Below the pieces are notes generated by a model. That model saw nothing but the letters and a program-made list of their open reading frames with translations, searched no databases and was not told the DNA's origin. Source: a virus. From it: a DNA stretch of 27,571 bases. Positions 1 through 6,636 of this stretch are shown here, piece by piece. The stretch lies in IMG/VR virus record IMGVR_UViG_3300007960_000138, positions 1 through 27,571 of that record; one strand, written 5' to 3'. Each line of letters starts with the position of its first letter. The stretch's first letter is position 1. Both the position numbers and the translations under genes were made by a program.

Positions 1-398
1 GCTCCCTTCACGGCTGGGTCTGACGACCGCACAACCTCCCTTCTGCGGATCGTGAGCCAGTCAACTTGACTGTCGTCATCCCACACTTGAGCTATCGTTA
101 GCGCGTCATGGATGGCCTTGGGGATGTTGTCGATATCACGCCGGGCTCGACGGTCGGGAGGGAACGCCTCCAGGACTACAGCTAGCCTCGTGTCGGCGTG
201 GAAGATCGGCTCGGTGTAGTCGTACCCTAGCTCGATGCTGAGCGATGAGCTGATCGCGTCGAGGGCCCTCTTTCGGTATTGTCTGCCGACCTTTGACAGA
301 AGCACTCCCCTCTTAGGAACAGCCCTCCAGATGAGGTTGGCCGAGGGCGGATACGGCAGCCACAGATCGAGCATTGCTGTATCGGCAAACTTGACCAC
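1..398 (-). CDS. rusA: RusA-family Holliday junction resolvase, 3' end cut by window edge
   Basis: Crossover-junction endonuclease that cuts four-way DNA junctions, used by phages to resolve recombination and replication intermediates before packaging. The reading frame stays open for 132 codons from a GTG at 398 to the left edge, so the C-terminus is missing. It is recognisable from the N-terminal YPPSAN segment (about residues 16-21), the SKxGRxYR stretch (35-42) and the core RRDIDNIPKAIHDAL (86-100) followed by VWDDDSQVD (105-113). These match the RusA acidic active site: D88, D90, K94 and an Asp at 107-109. Start choice: a GGGAGG Shine-Dalgarno lies 7 bases before the GTG. An ATG eight codons inside is possible but lacks a site. 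It follows the methyltransferase-like gene by 19 bases and is probably cotranscribed. Recognition is from motifs and not from a search. Confidence 0.88.
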   Translation of the reverse strand, partial: MVKFADTAMLDLWLPYPPSANLIWRAVPKRGVLLSKVGRQYRKRALDAISSSLSIELGYDYTEPIFHADTRLAVVLEAFPPDRRARRDIDNIPKAIHDALTIAQVWDDDSQVDWLTIRRREVVRSSDPAVKG

Positions 399-417
399 AG
401 CGCGTCCTCCCTCGTGT

Positions 418-1041
418 TCAGGCGTGAGGTGAACCGGTCGTCAGCTCGATCATTCTCTTGTGGATGTAGGCGATGCATTTGGGGTTAATGTCCGAAGCTA
501 TAAACCTGGTGCCACGCTCAGCGTACGCCCTCAGCGGATAGTAGCCGTACCCGCAGTAAGCGTTAGCCATCTTACGCCCGGCCTTGTCGATGACGAAGTT
601 AAGTCTTTCGCGGTGAGTCATGCTATCGACTGGAATCGTAGTCCCCCAAGCATAGAGCTTACCGGGCGCTCCGGAGATCACGGTATCCGCGACCGCATCC
701 GCGGCAGGCAGGAAAGACCAGGGTCGACCTCGCCCCGCCGTCATCATGACCGGGATGTTGTGTGCGCGACCCGCCTCCACCAAGGCTACCATCGAATCGG
801 CCAGCCGGTTCCACTCGGTGGGAGGCTTACCGATACGCTCGTAGAACCGCACCGCCCCGTGCCTCCAAGGAGGTTCCGCGTAGATCAGCGTTACATCGGA
901 GGCCGTGAACACGGACGGCACACCCTCAGTCATGTCGTGCGCGTAGGCTGAGCAGCCGTCCAGTTCGAACCAATCGAGAGGCTCCAGTCCCTCGTACTCG
1001 GGGCTCAGGGCTGAGTGGTAAGCGAAACGATCACGGGTCAT
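418..1041 (-). CDS. Divergent DNA methyltransferase-like protein
   Basis: A 207-residue protein with the order of a beta-class amino-methyltransferase. A catalytic-loop-like EPPW sits at residues 56-59 after hydrophobic strand TLIYA. A C-terminal segment, NAYCGYGYYPLRAYAERGTR followed by FIASDINPKCI, resembles the AdoMet-binding motif I plus the next acidic residue. Both motifs are off consensus: EPPW instead of DPPW/DPPY, and YCGYGY instead of FxGxG. Activity is therefore uncertain. It could be an active N6-adenine or N4-cytosine enzyme, or a relative with another role. It is the first gene after the iteron region and has its own promoter whose -10 box ends 6 bases before the ATG, so its mRNA is probably leaderless. 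No Shine-Dalgarno is visible. The second methyltransferase in the window (26614-27270) has the same motif order. Confidence 0.68.
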   Translation of the reverse strand: MTRDRFAYHSALSPEYEGLEPLDWFELDGCSAYAHDMTEGVPSVFTASDVTLIYAEPPWRHGAVRFYERIGKPPTEWNRLADSMVALVEAGRAHNIPVMMTAGRGRPWSFLPAADAVADTVISGAPGKLYAWGTTIPVDSMTHRERLNFVIDKAGRKMANAYCGYGYYPLRAYAERGTRFIASDINPKCIAYIHKRMIELTTGSPHA

Positions 1042-1047
1042 AAATCG

Positions 1048-1076
1048 ACGGTACCTGTGGCCGCAGAGTCAGTCAA
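1048..1076 (-). promoter_or_regulatory. Promoter of methyltransferase-like gene, leaderless type
   Basis: On the minus strand, TTGACT (1076-1071), a 17-bp spacer and TACCGT (1053-1048) are followed by 6 bp and then the ATG at 1041. The expected transcription start falls at or next to the start codon. The box pair and spacer match the other intergenic promoters in this window. The nearest iteron begins 12 bp upstream of the -35, so an iteron-binding protein could also control this promoter (inference). Confidence 0.6.
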
Positions 1077-1230
1077 GGCTAGCGGGAGTTTCGTCACAGA
1101 TGTCCCGGTAAGATCAGCCGATCAGCGGGAGGTTTCGTCACAGATAAGGGGGTTTCGTCACAGTTTTGGCACGACCAAATGACGAAACCTCCAGCGCGTT
1201 GTAGCCCCCTAAGCTCGGAGGTTCCCTGGA

Positions 1231-1249
1231 CTTACTCTTTTCTTTTTTC
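1231..1249. other. T-rich tract, possible DNA unwinding element
   Basis: A run of T with scattered C sits in an otherwise G+C-rich region, midway between the two iteron groups. Its position and composition fit the melting element of an iteron origin. The assignment depends on the origin hypothesis. Confidence 0.4.
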
Positions 1250-1277
1250 AGAGAGGGGTGGTTTTGGCACAGAAACA

Positions 1278-1290
1278 GGGGGTGTCCCCC
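1278..1290 (-). terminator. Weak candidate terminator after the primase operon
   Basis: On the minus strand GGGGG-ACA-CCCCC forms a short strong stem, followed by TGTTTCTG. It lies 167 bases past the primase stop codon, so it could end the leftward replication transcript before the methyltransferase promoter. The U-tract is poor and the loop is tight. It could equally be part of origin structure. Confidence 0.3.
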
Positions 1291-1400
1291 CACCCGTGAT
1301 TCCGGGGGTCAGGGAAGGGCGGAGGGCACACCCCCTTCATTCTGTGACGAAACCTACCCCGACCAGCGCAAGGCTCGGCCTGCCCTTAGGTTACGCCAAC

Positions 1401-1432
1401 GAGGTTTCGTCATTTCGTTGTGACGAAACCTC
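1401..1432. repeat. Perfect 12-bp inverted repeat made of two iterons
   Basis: GAGGTTTCGTCA (1401-1412) and TGACGAAACCTC (1421-1432) are exact reverse complements separated by 8 bp. The pair gives a dyad site suited to a dimeric binding protein. It is the most symmetrical part of the iteron cluster. Confidence 0.8.
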
Positions 1433-1456
1433 GCCGGGCGTGACGAAACCTCCGCG

Positions 1457-3727
1457 TCAGTCATGGTGCTCCAGGGCGACGTAGGCGGTGCGCGAGCGGC
1501 CTCCGGCAGCCGTCGTGCCCATCTCTACTAGGGAGATGTCCTGCCCGTCGATGAGAACCTGGAGCACCTCGGCCCGCTCCTTCGGGGTCAGCTTCCGGTA
1601 GCAGGTCACTCGACCGAGATCCCTCAGGGTCAGGCCGCGCTCGCCCGACTGGGCGATTACAGAGTAGACCGCCTTCACCTTCGCGTCGAACGGCGAGTCC
1701 GCTACGACCAGGTTTACGGACTCCGTGAGTCGCCCCACCGACCACTTCACTAGATCGATGGCGTACTTGGCGCAGGCCGAGTCAATCCTGGGATCGCGGG
1801 GATCGGTTGCTACCGCAGCTACCAGGGCCAGCTTGTCGGCGTGCTCCCAGGCTCGGTTCCATAGCGCCTCCATCCCGGTCCCTCGCGTGTCGCTCATGAG
1901 GTTGCCGATCTCGGCGTCGAACTGGTCGAACATTGCCCCGGCCTCGGGGGTCTTGCTGACCGTGTAGGGCGCTGCCGGGTTCACGGCCTGGAGGTTGCCC
2001 GAGCCCTTCGGATGACGGGCTACACGAATCCAGTCTAGGATCTTGCGAGGTACGGTCGTGTCGCCGGGAGTCGCCTTCTCGGGCCTCATCAGATCAGTCG
2101 GAATGACCAGCAGCCGGTTCAAGTATCCGCTGAGGATGTGCTTGCTCCGCATCGCGGAGTAGAAGGTCTCAGGGGTAGTCGTGGCGTGGATGTTTACGCA
2201 CGGGTACTCGATGACGACTCGCGGCCTCTTGTCCTGATCAGCGTACTCAGTTCCGATGTAGACGTCGCTGGCTGAGCTAAACAGCTTCATGAAGATGCTC
2301 ATGATCGCCGCCACATGGCCGCCGCTATTCGGGTTCTGTACGGCCTCCATGAGCATCCCGAACTCGTCGAGCTGAAACAGCACGCTAGGCGACATCCACA
2401 CCCTGGTAAGGATGGCCTGTCCGCTGGCCAGCTCCTCGCCGCCGATGAGGTCGTCTAGATCAGCGGCGTGGAGGATCCGCTTCACGGCGCTACGCGGGTG
2501 ATTCTTCCCGCATCCGGTAGGCCCTGTGCCCACCAGATAGAGGTTGGTGCGCAGGCCCGTCTCTGTGTCGTAATGCCTGCCGCACACCGTAGCCGCCAGC
2601 GACATGGCCGCGTTGACGGCCAGAACAGGCTGGGGTCTCACCGCCGTACTCGTGATGTAGTCCGCGATGTCGGAAAGGATTCCGGGAGGTCGCAGCAGAT
2701 AATCCGGGATCTTCTTCGACGCGCCGCTAACGCGCTTCACCTTGACCGTGGAGATGTGCGCGGCTGAGGCTGCGCCGTCCGCTACAGGCGGCTCCCGGGT
2801 GGCTTTAGCCATTCCGTACACCGTGGCCAGCGTGACCGCGTTACTGCGGTCGTTCTTGAACGACCCCCACACTCTCGCGCTGTCCGCCGCGTCGTACTTA
2901 TGGGAGAGCTGAGCCCAGGTGTCCCAGATCCGGTACCCCCTCGTGCCGGGATCGGCGGAATGAATAGCCATCCCGACCCTGATCCACACGCTGCGGTCAT
3001 CGCTGCTGATCCGGTTGAGAGCTTCCGTCAGCTCCACCACCTGCCTCTCCGTCAGGCCGTCGCCAGCATTGAGGCCTGGAGGAGCCTCCGGCGGCGCAGC
3101 CCCGTTGGACGCAGCCGCAGATTCTTCGCCCCCCAGCAGGCGTGCTAGCCACCGAGGAGGCGGTGATCCGTTGCCCGTAGGCTCGCCTTTGTCGGACCAC
3201 TCGTAGAGCCTCAGGCTGGCGTGACGCGATGGAGCAGCGACCACATAGCCGCCGTCGCTCTTGAAGTCCAAGCCTGGACCCAGGACTCTACTGGACGCCT
3301 CAAAGCCAGGGTACCGGTAGAAGACATGGAAGCCGCCTCCTCCCGTATCGCATACAGGCGAGTCGACGGACTTGTCCTGCATCTGAGCTACCAGATCAGG
3401 CGCTACCTTGTAGATGGTTTCTAGACCGCCGTTCCTGGGGTCTACGTCAAGGACGACCAGATTCGACGCTCGGCCCGTGGCTACTCCGATGTTCGCCGTA
3501 GGGTGCTTATTCCACCAGTCACGGATGGTGTCTAGATCTGTCGTAGCGCCGGTCGATCCGTTGCGGTTCAGCGGGTGCTTACCAGCCGAGGCGCATCGGC
3601 TACGCTTGGCGCAGGTGCACACCCCGTAGTCATCGACGGGAAATACTGGCAGCACCCGCCAGCCCCTTGATGCGTATGAGATCGCGTATTCCAGTAGAGG
3701 GAGTTGCTCATTACGCTGGTCATGCAT
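1457..3727 (-). CDS. Primase-polymerase / helicase fusion protein
   Basis: A replication protein of 756 residues combining primer synthesis with a P-loop motor. Residues about 8-190 are a bifunctional primase-polymerase (Prim-Pol) domain: VVLDVDPRNGG carries the metal-binding D94 and D96, and GGGFHVFYRYPG carries H134. Residues about 222-306 resemble a PriCT-type primase C-terminal helical domain (RSVWIRVGMAIHS... ARVWGSFKN). Residues about 340-620 look like a DUF3987/virulence-E-like ATPase with Walker A GPTGCGKN (402-409) and Walker B-like LFQLDEFG (450-457). The start overlaps the stop of the upstream small HTH gene by 8 bases, so the two are probably translationally coupled. The stop lies 8 bases from the nearest iteron. 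This is the likely replication initiator/primase acting at that origin, although no specific iteron-binding domain can be pointed to. Confidence 0.88.
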   Translation of the reverse strand: MHDQRNEQLPLLEYAISYASRGWRVLPVFPVDDYGVCTCAKRSRCASAGKHPLNRNGSTGATTDLDTIRDWWNKHPTANIGVATGRASNLVVLDVDPRNGGLETIYKVAPDLVAQMQDKSVDSPVCDTGGGGFHVFYRYPGFEASSRVLGPGLDFKSDGGYVVAAPSRHASLRLYEWSDKGEPTGNGSPPPRWLARLLGGEESAAASNGAAPPEAPPGLNAGDGLTERQVVELTEALNRISSDDRSVWIRVGMAIHSADPGTRGYRIWDTWAQLSHKYDAADSARVWGSFKNDRSNAVTLATVYGMAKATREPPVADGAASAAHISTVKVKRVSGASKKIPDYLLRPPGILSDIADYITSTAVRPQPVLAVNAAMSLAATVCGRHYDTETGLRTNLYLVGTGPTGCGKNHPRSAVKRILHAADLDDLIGGEELASGQAILTRVWMSPSVLFQLDEFGMLMEAVQNPNSGGHVAAIMSIFMKLFSSASDVYIGTEYADQDKRPRVVIEYPCVNIHATTTPETFYSAMRSKHILSGYLNRLLVIPTDLMRPEKATPGDTTVPRKILDWIRVARHPKGSGNLQAVNPAAPYTVSKTPEAGAMFDQFDAEIGNLMSDTRGTGMEALWNRAWEHADKLALVAAVATDPRDPRIDSACAKYAIDLVKWSVGRLTESVNLVVADSPFDAKVKAVYSVIAQSGERGLTLRDLGRVTCYRKLTPKERAEVLQVLIDGQDISLVEMGTTAAGGRSRTAYVALEHHD

Positions 3728-3938
3728 CGTTCTTCTTCATGTCCGCGATGATCGCGTGGAGCTTGCTGATCTTGGGGTCAGGGACTTCGCCGCGAGCGAA
3801 CCGAGCGAGCCAGTGGAAGTTCAGCTTGGTGCGGTACGCCAGCTCTAGCAGATCGCATCGCTGGCACCACCGCTGAGCCGCAGTAACCGACTCCCGGTAC
3901 CGCATGATGGTAAGCATTTCAGGTCTTTTCTTGGGCAT
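3720..3938 (-). CDS. Small helix-turn-helix protein
   Basis: A 72-residue protein. The segment LLELAYRTKLNFHWLARFARGEVPDPKISKLHAII (about 30-64) reads as a lambda-Cro/HTH-type DNA-binding unit: a helix, a turn, then the recognition-like FHWLARFARGE. A regulatory role is inferred. It lies between DUF669 and the primase and overlaps the primase start by 8 bases. The chosen ATG (3938) has no clear Shine-Dalgarno. In-frame ATGs at residues 8 and 12 are alternatives. The short 68-base gap upstream contains a CCACCG/CGGTGG inverted repeat but no convincing promoter. It could regulate the replication operon or help load the primase. Confidence 0.6.
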   Translation of the reverse strand: MPKKRPEMLTIMRYRESVTAAQRWCQRCDLLELAYRTKLNFHWLARFARGEVPDPKISKLHAIIADMKKNDA

Positions 3939-4006
3939 GGTTGTAGTGAGGGTTGCCGCCTTGCTCGGCTTTCTGCCACCGGGACCCTCAGCTCCGGTCG
4001 GTGGTT

Positions 4007-4465
4007 CTAGAAGGGAGGCTCGTCCGAGCCAGCCGTGGTGCCGGTACCGGAGGCAGCCGGGGCGGTCGCGGACACGGCGAAGTATCCCGCCACATCGTTG
4101 GAGGCGTCGAACTCAGGCGTGGCCTTCCGCACCTTGAGCTTGCACCCGATCCGGCGGTAGTGGAGTTGCTCCGAGTCGGTGACGTTCATCTCGCCGCAAG
4201 CGCGGCAGATCTGCGACAGGGTGCGGTTGGCGATGTCTACCGCCGCCTGATTCGGGTTCACGAGGTTCAGCCGGTCCCAGACTCGTCGCCCCTTGAACTC
4301 CCCGGTCTGGACTTCCAGCGTGAGCTGGAGGTACTGGCCGAGGCCGTTCTTCGTGGTCTTCATCTCGGACTCGATGATCTCGACCTCGTACTTGCCAGCA
4401 GGCAAGGGGTCGTAGTTGTCAGCCGGGTCGTGGGTGTTCGCGTCGAACGCGGTGGGGAGTTTCAT
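4007..4465 (-). CDS. DUF669 protein, probable single-strand DNA-binding partner
   Basis: A 152-residue protein recognisable as DUF669 (Pfam PF05037) from its N-terminal FDANTHDPADNYDPLPAGKYEVEIIESEMKTTKN and the following GQYLQLTLEVQTGEFKGRRVWDRLNL. It then has a helical segment with QICRACG. The C-terminus is low-complexity, Ala/Thr/Gly-rich and ends in DEPPF, an acidic hydrophobic tip like the partner-binding tail of single-strand binding proteins. In phages such genes sit next to RecA-fold ATPases and exonucleases and are thought to coat single-stranded DNA. Here the ATG overlaps the stop of the ATPase gene as ATGA, which supports a joint role in recombination. Binding activity is inferred from family and context. 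Confidence 0.78.
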   Translation of the reverse strand: MKLPTAFDANTHDPADNYDPLPAGKYEVEIIESEMKTTKNGLGQYLQLTLEVQTGEFKGRRVWDRLNLVNPNQAAVDIANRTLSQICRACGEMNVTDSEQLHYRRIGCKLKVRKATPEFDASNDVAGYFAVSATAPAASGTGTTAGSDEPPF

Positions 4466-5259
4466 GATTCAGTCGTTTCTTGTGTCGGTTGGTTAGTGCC
4501 GCGCACCGAGTTGATGGCGGCGGTGAGTTCCTTGGCGTAGTCGCTCCAGGACAGCATGATGCTCTCAGGAAGCTCGTAGCGCGACTTGGCTTGGAAGGCT
4601 GCCCGTTCCGTGAGGTGGAGCATGCGCTGTCCGGTGGACACCCCGCGTCGAGTCTTCTTGTTGAATCCAGCGTCGGTCTCCTTGACCACCACTCGGTGGT
4701 TCGCGAAGCCTACGATGTCGGCCCACTCCTGGACCACCCCTGAGGCCCGAGCGTTCAGCTTGAGCTGGTAGCGGTCGTAGGGGTCGCTCTCGGGAGAGTC
4801 AAACCGCTTGATCTCCGTGTGGCAGATGATGATGCTGCCCATCCTCCGCTCCGTGCGCAGGTAGTCGAGAGCCGACAGGATCTTGCGCCAGTGCTCCAGG
4901 GCCAGGACGTAGCCCTTGCCGTACCCGAAGTCCTCGATGGTCTCATGGCCGTTCACCTTGGCGGTGTGCGCCCAGATGAGCGACTCCAGCCAGTCCGCCG
5001 AGTCCAGCACGACGGTCTGGTAGTCGTGGTCGCCCGAGGCCAGCGATCTAAGCGCGTCCAGTACCTCGGCGTACACCTTGCAGAGAGGAAAGGCCGAGAC
5101 CGGGATAGCGTCGAGCCCGTCCTCGGTGGGCACGAAGATGGGGTTAGGGGCCTGGGAGGCGAAGGTCGATTTGCCTACACCGTGAGGCCCGTGGATGACC
5201 AGGCGAGGCGGCAGGGCCGCGCTCCCTGTGGTTCGGATTGAGTTCAGGTCGAATGCCAT
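4462..5259 (-). CDS. RecA-fold ATPase, Sak4-like recombination protein
   Basis: A 265-residue P-loop ATPase. Walker A is GPHGVGKST (24-32) and the Walker B strand is TVVLDSADW (82-90). There is a conserved IIICH segment near 149 and basic residues through the middle. This size and arrangement match the phage AAA_24/Sak4 group of minimal RecA-like proteins that anneal or pair single-stranded DNA with help from an SSB. The direct neighbour is a DUF669 protein and the divergent neighbour a Cas4-like nuclease, which strengthens the assignment. The ATG at 5259 has no Shine-Dalgarno. The leader before it, about 41 bases from the -10 box, is rich in repeated CAAC. A promoter on the minus strand lies at 5301-5329. 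Confidence 0.8.
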   Translation of the reverse strand: MAFDLNSIRTTGSAALPPRLVIHGPHGVGKSTFASQAPNPIFVPTEDGLDAIPVSAFPLCKVYAEVLDALRSLASGDHDYQTVVLDSADWLESLIWAHTAKVNGHETIEDFGYGKGYVLALEHWRKILSALDYLRTERRMGSIIICHTEIKRFDSPESDPYDRYQLKLNARASGVVQEWADIVGFANHRVVVKETDAGFNKKTRRGVSTGQRMLHLTERAAFQAKSRYELPESIMLSWSDYAKELTAAINSVRGTNQPTQETTES

Positions 5260-5300
5260 TGTGTTGGTTGGTTGGGTCTGGGCTCGCAGCCCTCCCCTAC

Positions 5301-5329
5301 AAGGTAGCGGCCCGTGGCAGAAATGCCAA
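5301..5329 (-). promoter_or_regulatory. Leftward promoter for ATPase-DUF669-HTH-primase operon
   Basis: Minus strand: TTGGCA (5329-5324), a 17-bp spacer, TACCTT (5306-5301), continuing GTA. This gives a leader of about 35 bases that holds a GGGCT/AGCCC hairpin and a CAAC-repeat stretch before the ATG at 5259. The box sequence and spacing mirror the rightward promoter. Confidence 0.6.
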
Positions 5330-5339
5330 GCAAAAATGC

Positions 5340-5368
5340 TTGAAACTTCCGACCCAACCGGCTACCTT
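5340..5368 (+). promoter_or_regulatory. Rightward promoter for Cas4-like nuclease, leaderless type
   Basis: TTGAAA (5340-5345), a 17-bp spacer and TACCTT (5363-5368) are followed by 6 bp and then the ATG at 5375, so the transcript should begin at or beside the start codon. No Shine-Dalgarno is present. The -35 is separated from the leftward -35 by 10 bp. Confidence 0.6.
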
Positions 5369-5374
5369 GTAAGC

Positions 5375-6370
5375 ATGGCAAAACTACCCAAGAAGTCACG
5401 CTGCGCGACCGGAATCGTCGCAGCGGTCTACCAAGCGCTGGAGAAGCGTGAGGCTGAAAGTAAGCCTCGCACTCACCTGGGGGCATCGCAGATCGGTAAG
5501 TCCTGTAGCCGCGAGCTGTGGTACTCGTTCAGGCGATGCCACACCTCTCAGTTCAGCGGCAGAATCATCCGGGTATTCGCGACCGGTCATCTCCAGGAGC
5601 CTCGGATCATCGAGGACTTGGAGGCCGCTGGAATGAAAGTAGGGAAGTCGCAGAAGTGGTTTCCTGAACCTGAGACCGACGGACACTTCAGCGGAAGCAT
5701 TGATGGCGTGGTCTGGGGCGTACCCGGATATCCCGACATCCCTCACCTGCTGGAGATCAAGACCTCCAAGGCGAGCTACTGGAGATCCCTGGAGAAGCAT
5801 GGGGTAGCCAAGGCGGTGCCAGCCCACTACGCTCAGATGCAGACCTACATGAGATGGGCCGGGCTGACTCGCGCGCTCTACGTGAGCGCGAACAAGGACA
5901 CCGACGAGCTTTACATCGAGCGCGTGAAGTACGACGAGAAGGCATCACTGGCCTGCCTCGATGTAGCCAAGGCCGTGATCTACAGCCACGATCCTCTGCC
6001 CAAGATCAGCGAAGATCCCAAGTGGTTTGAGTGCCGCTGGTGCTCGGCGCACTCGATCTGCCACGGCGAGGAGATCCCCCCTCCGCATTGCCGCAACTGC
6101 GTCCAAGCAACGCCGATTGCCGACGGGCGGTGGTCGTGCGAGGCCGGAGGCCCTATTGATGACGGGCTGTGCGATCGCCACGCGATGCTGCCCTCACTGG
6201 TCAAGAAATGCCGGGTGGTCGACGCGACGAGCGGTGGCATCGTCTACGCCGTGGATGGCGCGGAAGGCCGTAGGTTCTATAACGGAGATCCGGCCAAATG
6301 TCCTCCGGACCTCCCTCGCGTCAACAGCGCCGACCTGAGCGCTGCGGTTAGCGTAGAGCTAGAGGTCTAG
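5375..6370 (+). CDS. Cas4-like PD-(D/E)XK exonuclease with Fe-S cysteines
   Basis: A 331-residue nuclease and the only convincing rightward gene. The fold is shown by GSIDGV (D110), LLEIKTSK (E127, K129) and the QMQTYM motif (154-159). An Fe-S staple is suggested by C44 in SCSRELWY plus C220, C223 and C229 in CRWCSAHSIC, the pattern of Cas4/AddB nucleases. A second C-terminal cluster (C239, C242, C255, C266, H269) looks like an added zinc knuckle, as in phage exonucleases of this group. It likely resects DNA ends for the adjacent RecA-fold ATPase and DUF669 protein. The open frame extends upstream to 5195, but that part runs over the ATPase gene and the promoters. The ATG at 5375 is preferred because it lies 6 bp after the -10 box. 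It ends one base from the convergent gene. Confidence 0.85.
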   Translation: MAKLPKKSRCATGIVAAVYQALEKREAESKPRTHLGASQIGKSCSRELWYSFRRCHTSQFSGRIIRVFATGHLQEPRIIEDLEAAGMKVGKSQKWFPEPETDGHFSGSIDGVVWGVPGYPDIPHLLEIKTSKASYWRSLEKHGVAKAVPAHYAQMQTYMRWAGLTRALYVSANKDTDELYIERVKYDEKASLACLDVAKAVIYSHDPLPKISEDPKWFECRWCSAHSICHGEEIPPPHCRNCVQATPIADGRWSCEAGGPIDDGLCDRHAMLPSLVKKCRVVDATSGGIVYAVDGAEGRRFYNGDPAKCPPDLPRVNSADLSAAVSVELEV

Positions 6371-6371
6371 C

Positions 6372-6614
6372 CTACTCCGACCCGTAGATGTCTAGGAGGT
6401 TTTCGCAGATCTGGAGCAGGTACCCCTGGATGGAGTCGTGACCTCTGTGCTTACGCACGATGGCGTGGAGCCTAGCACGATCACCCTTGTCTACTAGCAG
6501 GTAGATCTGCTCCTTGGACTCACGGTACTTGTAGACGCTCCTGCGGGTTCGTGCGCGTCTAGCGGCGGCGTCTCCGCTATCCTCTGATTTGAGCGGGTCG
6601 CTATCTATCGACAT
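6372..6614 (-). CDS. Small basic protein, possibly ribbon-helix-helix
   Basis: An 80-residue protein that I do not recognise by name. After a charged, disordered-looking N-terminus, the segment KEQIYLLVDKGDRARLHAIVRKHRGHDSIQGYLLQICENLL (about 38-78) alternates a short strand with two helices. This resembles ribbon-helix-helix DNA-binding proteins in which a lysine-glycine turn precedes the first helix (inference). The start at 6614 is chosen for its strong GGAGG site about 7 bases upstream; an open frame continues upstream without such a site. The stop codon is separated by a single base from the stop of the convergent nuclease gene. Confidence 0.6.
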   Translation of the reverse strand: MSIDSDPLKSEDSGDAAARRARTRRSVYKYRESKEQIYLLVDKGDRARLHAIVRKHRGHDSIQGYLLQICENLLDIYGSE

Positions 6615-6636
6615 GGGGTTCCTCCAGTATGGAAGC

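Larger units (their letters stand above)
1088..1449. repeat. Iteron cluster, eight copies of GTTTCGTCA; candidate replication origin
   Basis: Eight exact copies of the 9-mer GTTTCGTCA lie in the gap between the primase gene and the methyltransferase gene. Plus orientation: 1088-1096, 1132-1140, 1152-1160, 1404-1412. Minus orientation: 1180-1188, 1345-1353, 1421-1429, 1441-1449. Most copies extend to AGGTTTCGTCAC, and the first two share a longer context, AGCGGGA(G)GTTTCGTCACAGAT. The copies form two groups of four on either side of a pyrimidine/T-rich tract. This is the layout of iteron-type phage and plasmid origins (initiator sites plus an easily melted element), and it abuts the primase-helicase gene. 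The binding protein is not identified. The repeats could also be operators. Confidence 0.8.
5270..5371. repeat. Interleaved inverted repeats in divergent control region
   Basis: Two exact inverted repeats are interleaved between the ATPase and nuclease genes. GGTTGGGTC (5270-5278) pairs with GACCCAACC (5351-5359), and TACAAGGTAGC (5298-5308) pairs with GCTACCTTGTA (5361-5371). The second pair contains the two -10 boxes of the opposed promoters. The first pair may be an operator. On RNA the order A-B-A'-B' could form a pseudoknot, but most of the stretch is outside either predicted transcript. Confidence 0.7.

Noticed and set aside
227-478. Small minus-strand frame near the left edge
   Set aside because: It overlaps RusA and the methyltransferase-like gene in another frame, with no motif. 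The RusA frame is clearly the coding one.
1088-1449. CRISPR array
   Set aside because: Repeats are too short, in both orientations and irregularly spaced. They are iterons.
1179-1484. 101-codon plus-strand frame in the iteron region
   Set aside because: Its repeated VTKP segments are simply translated iterons, it lacks a ribosome-binding site and it runs into the primase end.
3939-4006. Promoter or terminator between DUF669 and the small HTH gene
   Set aside because: A CCACCG/CGGTGG inverted repeat is present, but there is no T-run and no -10/-35 pair of the type seen elsewhere. Readthrough from the 5301-5329 promoter explains expression.
5195-5374. 60-codon upstream extension of the nuclease
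   Set aside because: It covers the start of the ATPase gene and both promoters. The ATG at 5375 fits the leaderless promoter and the domain start.
6358-6371. GCTAG/CTAGC hairpin as bidirectional terminator
   Set aside because: The stem is only 5 bp with no T-run and lies inside the nuclease stop region. It is likely chance.
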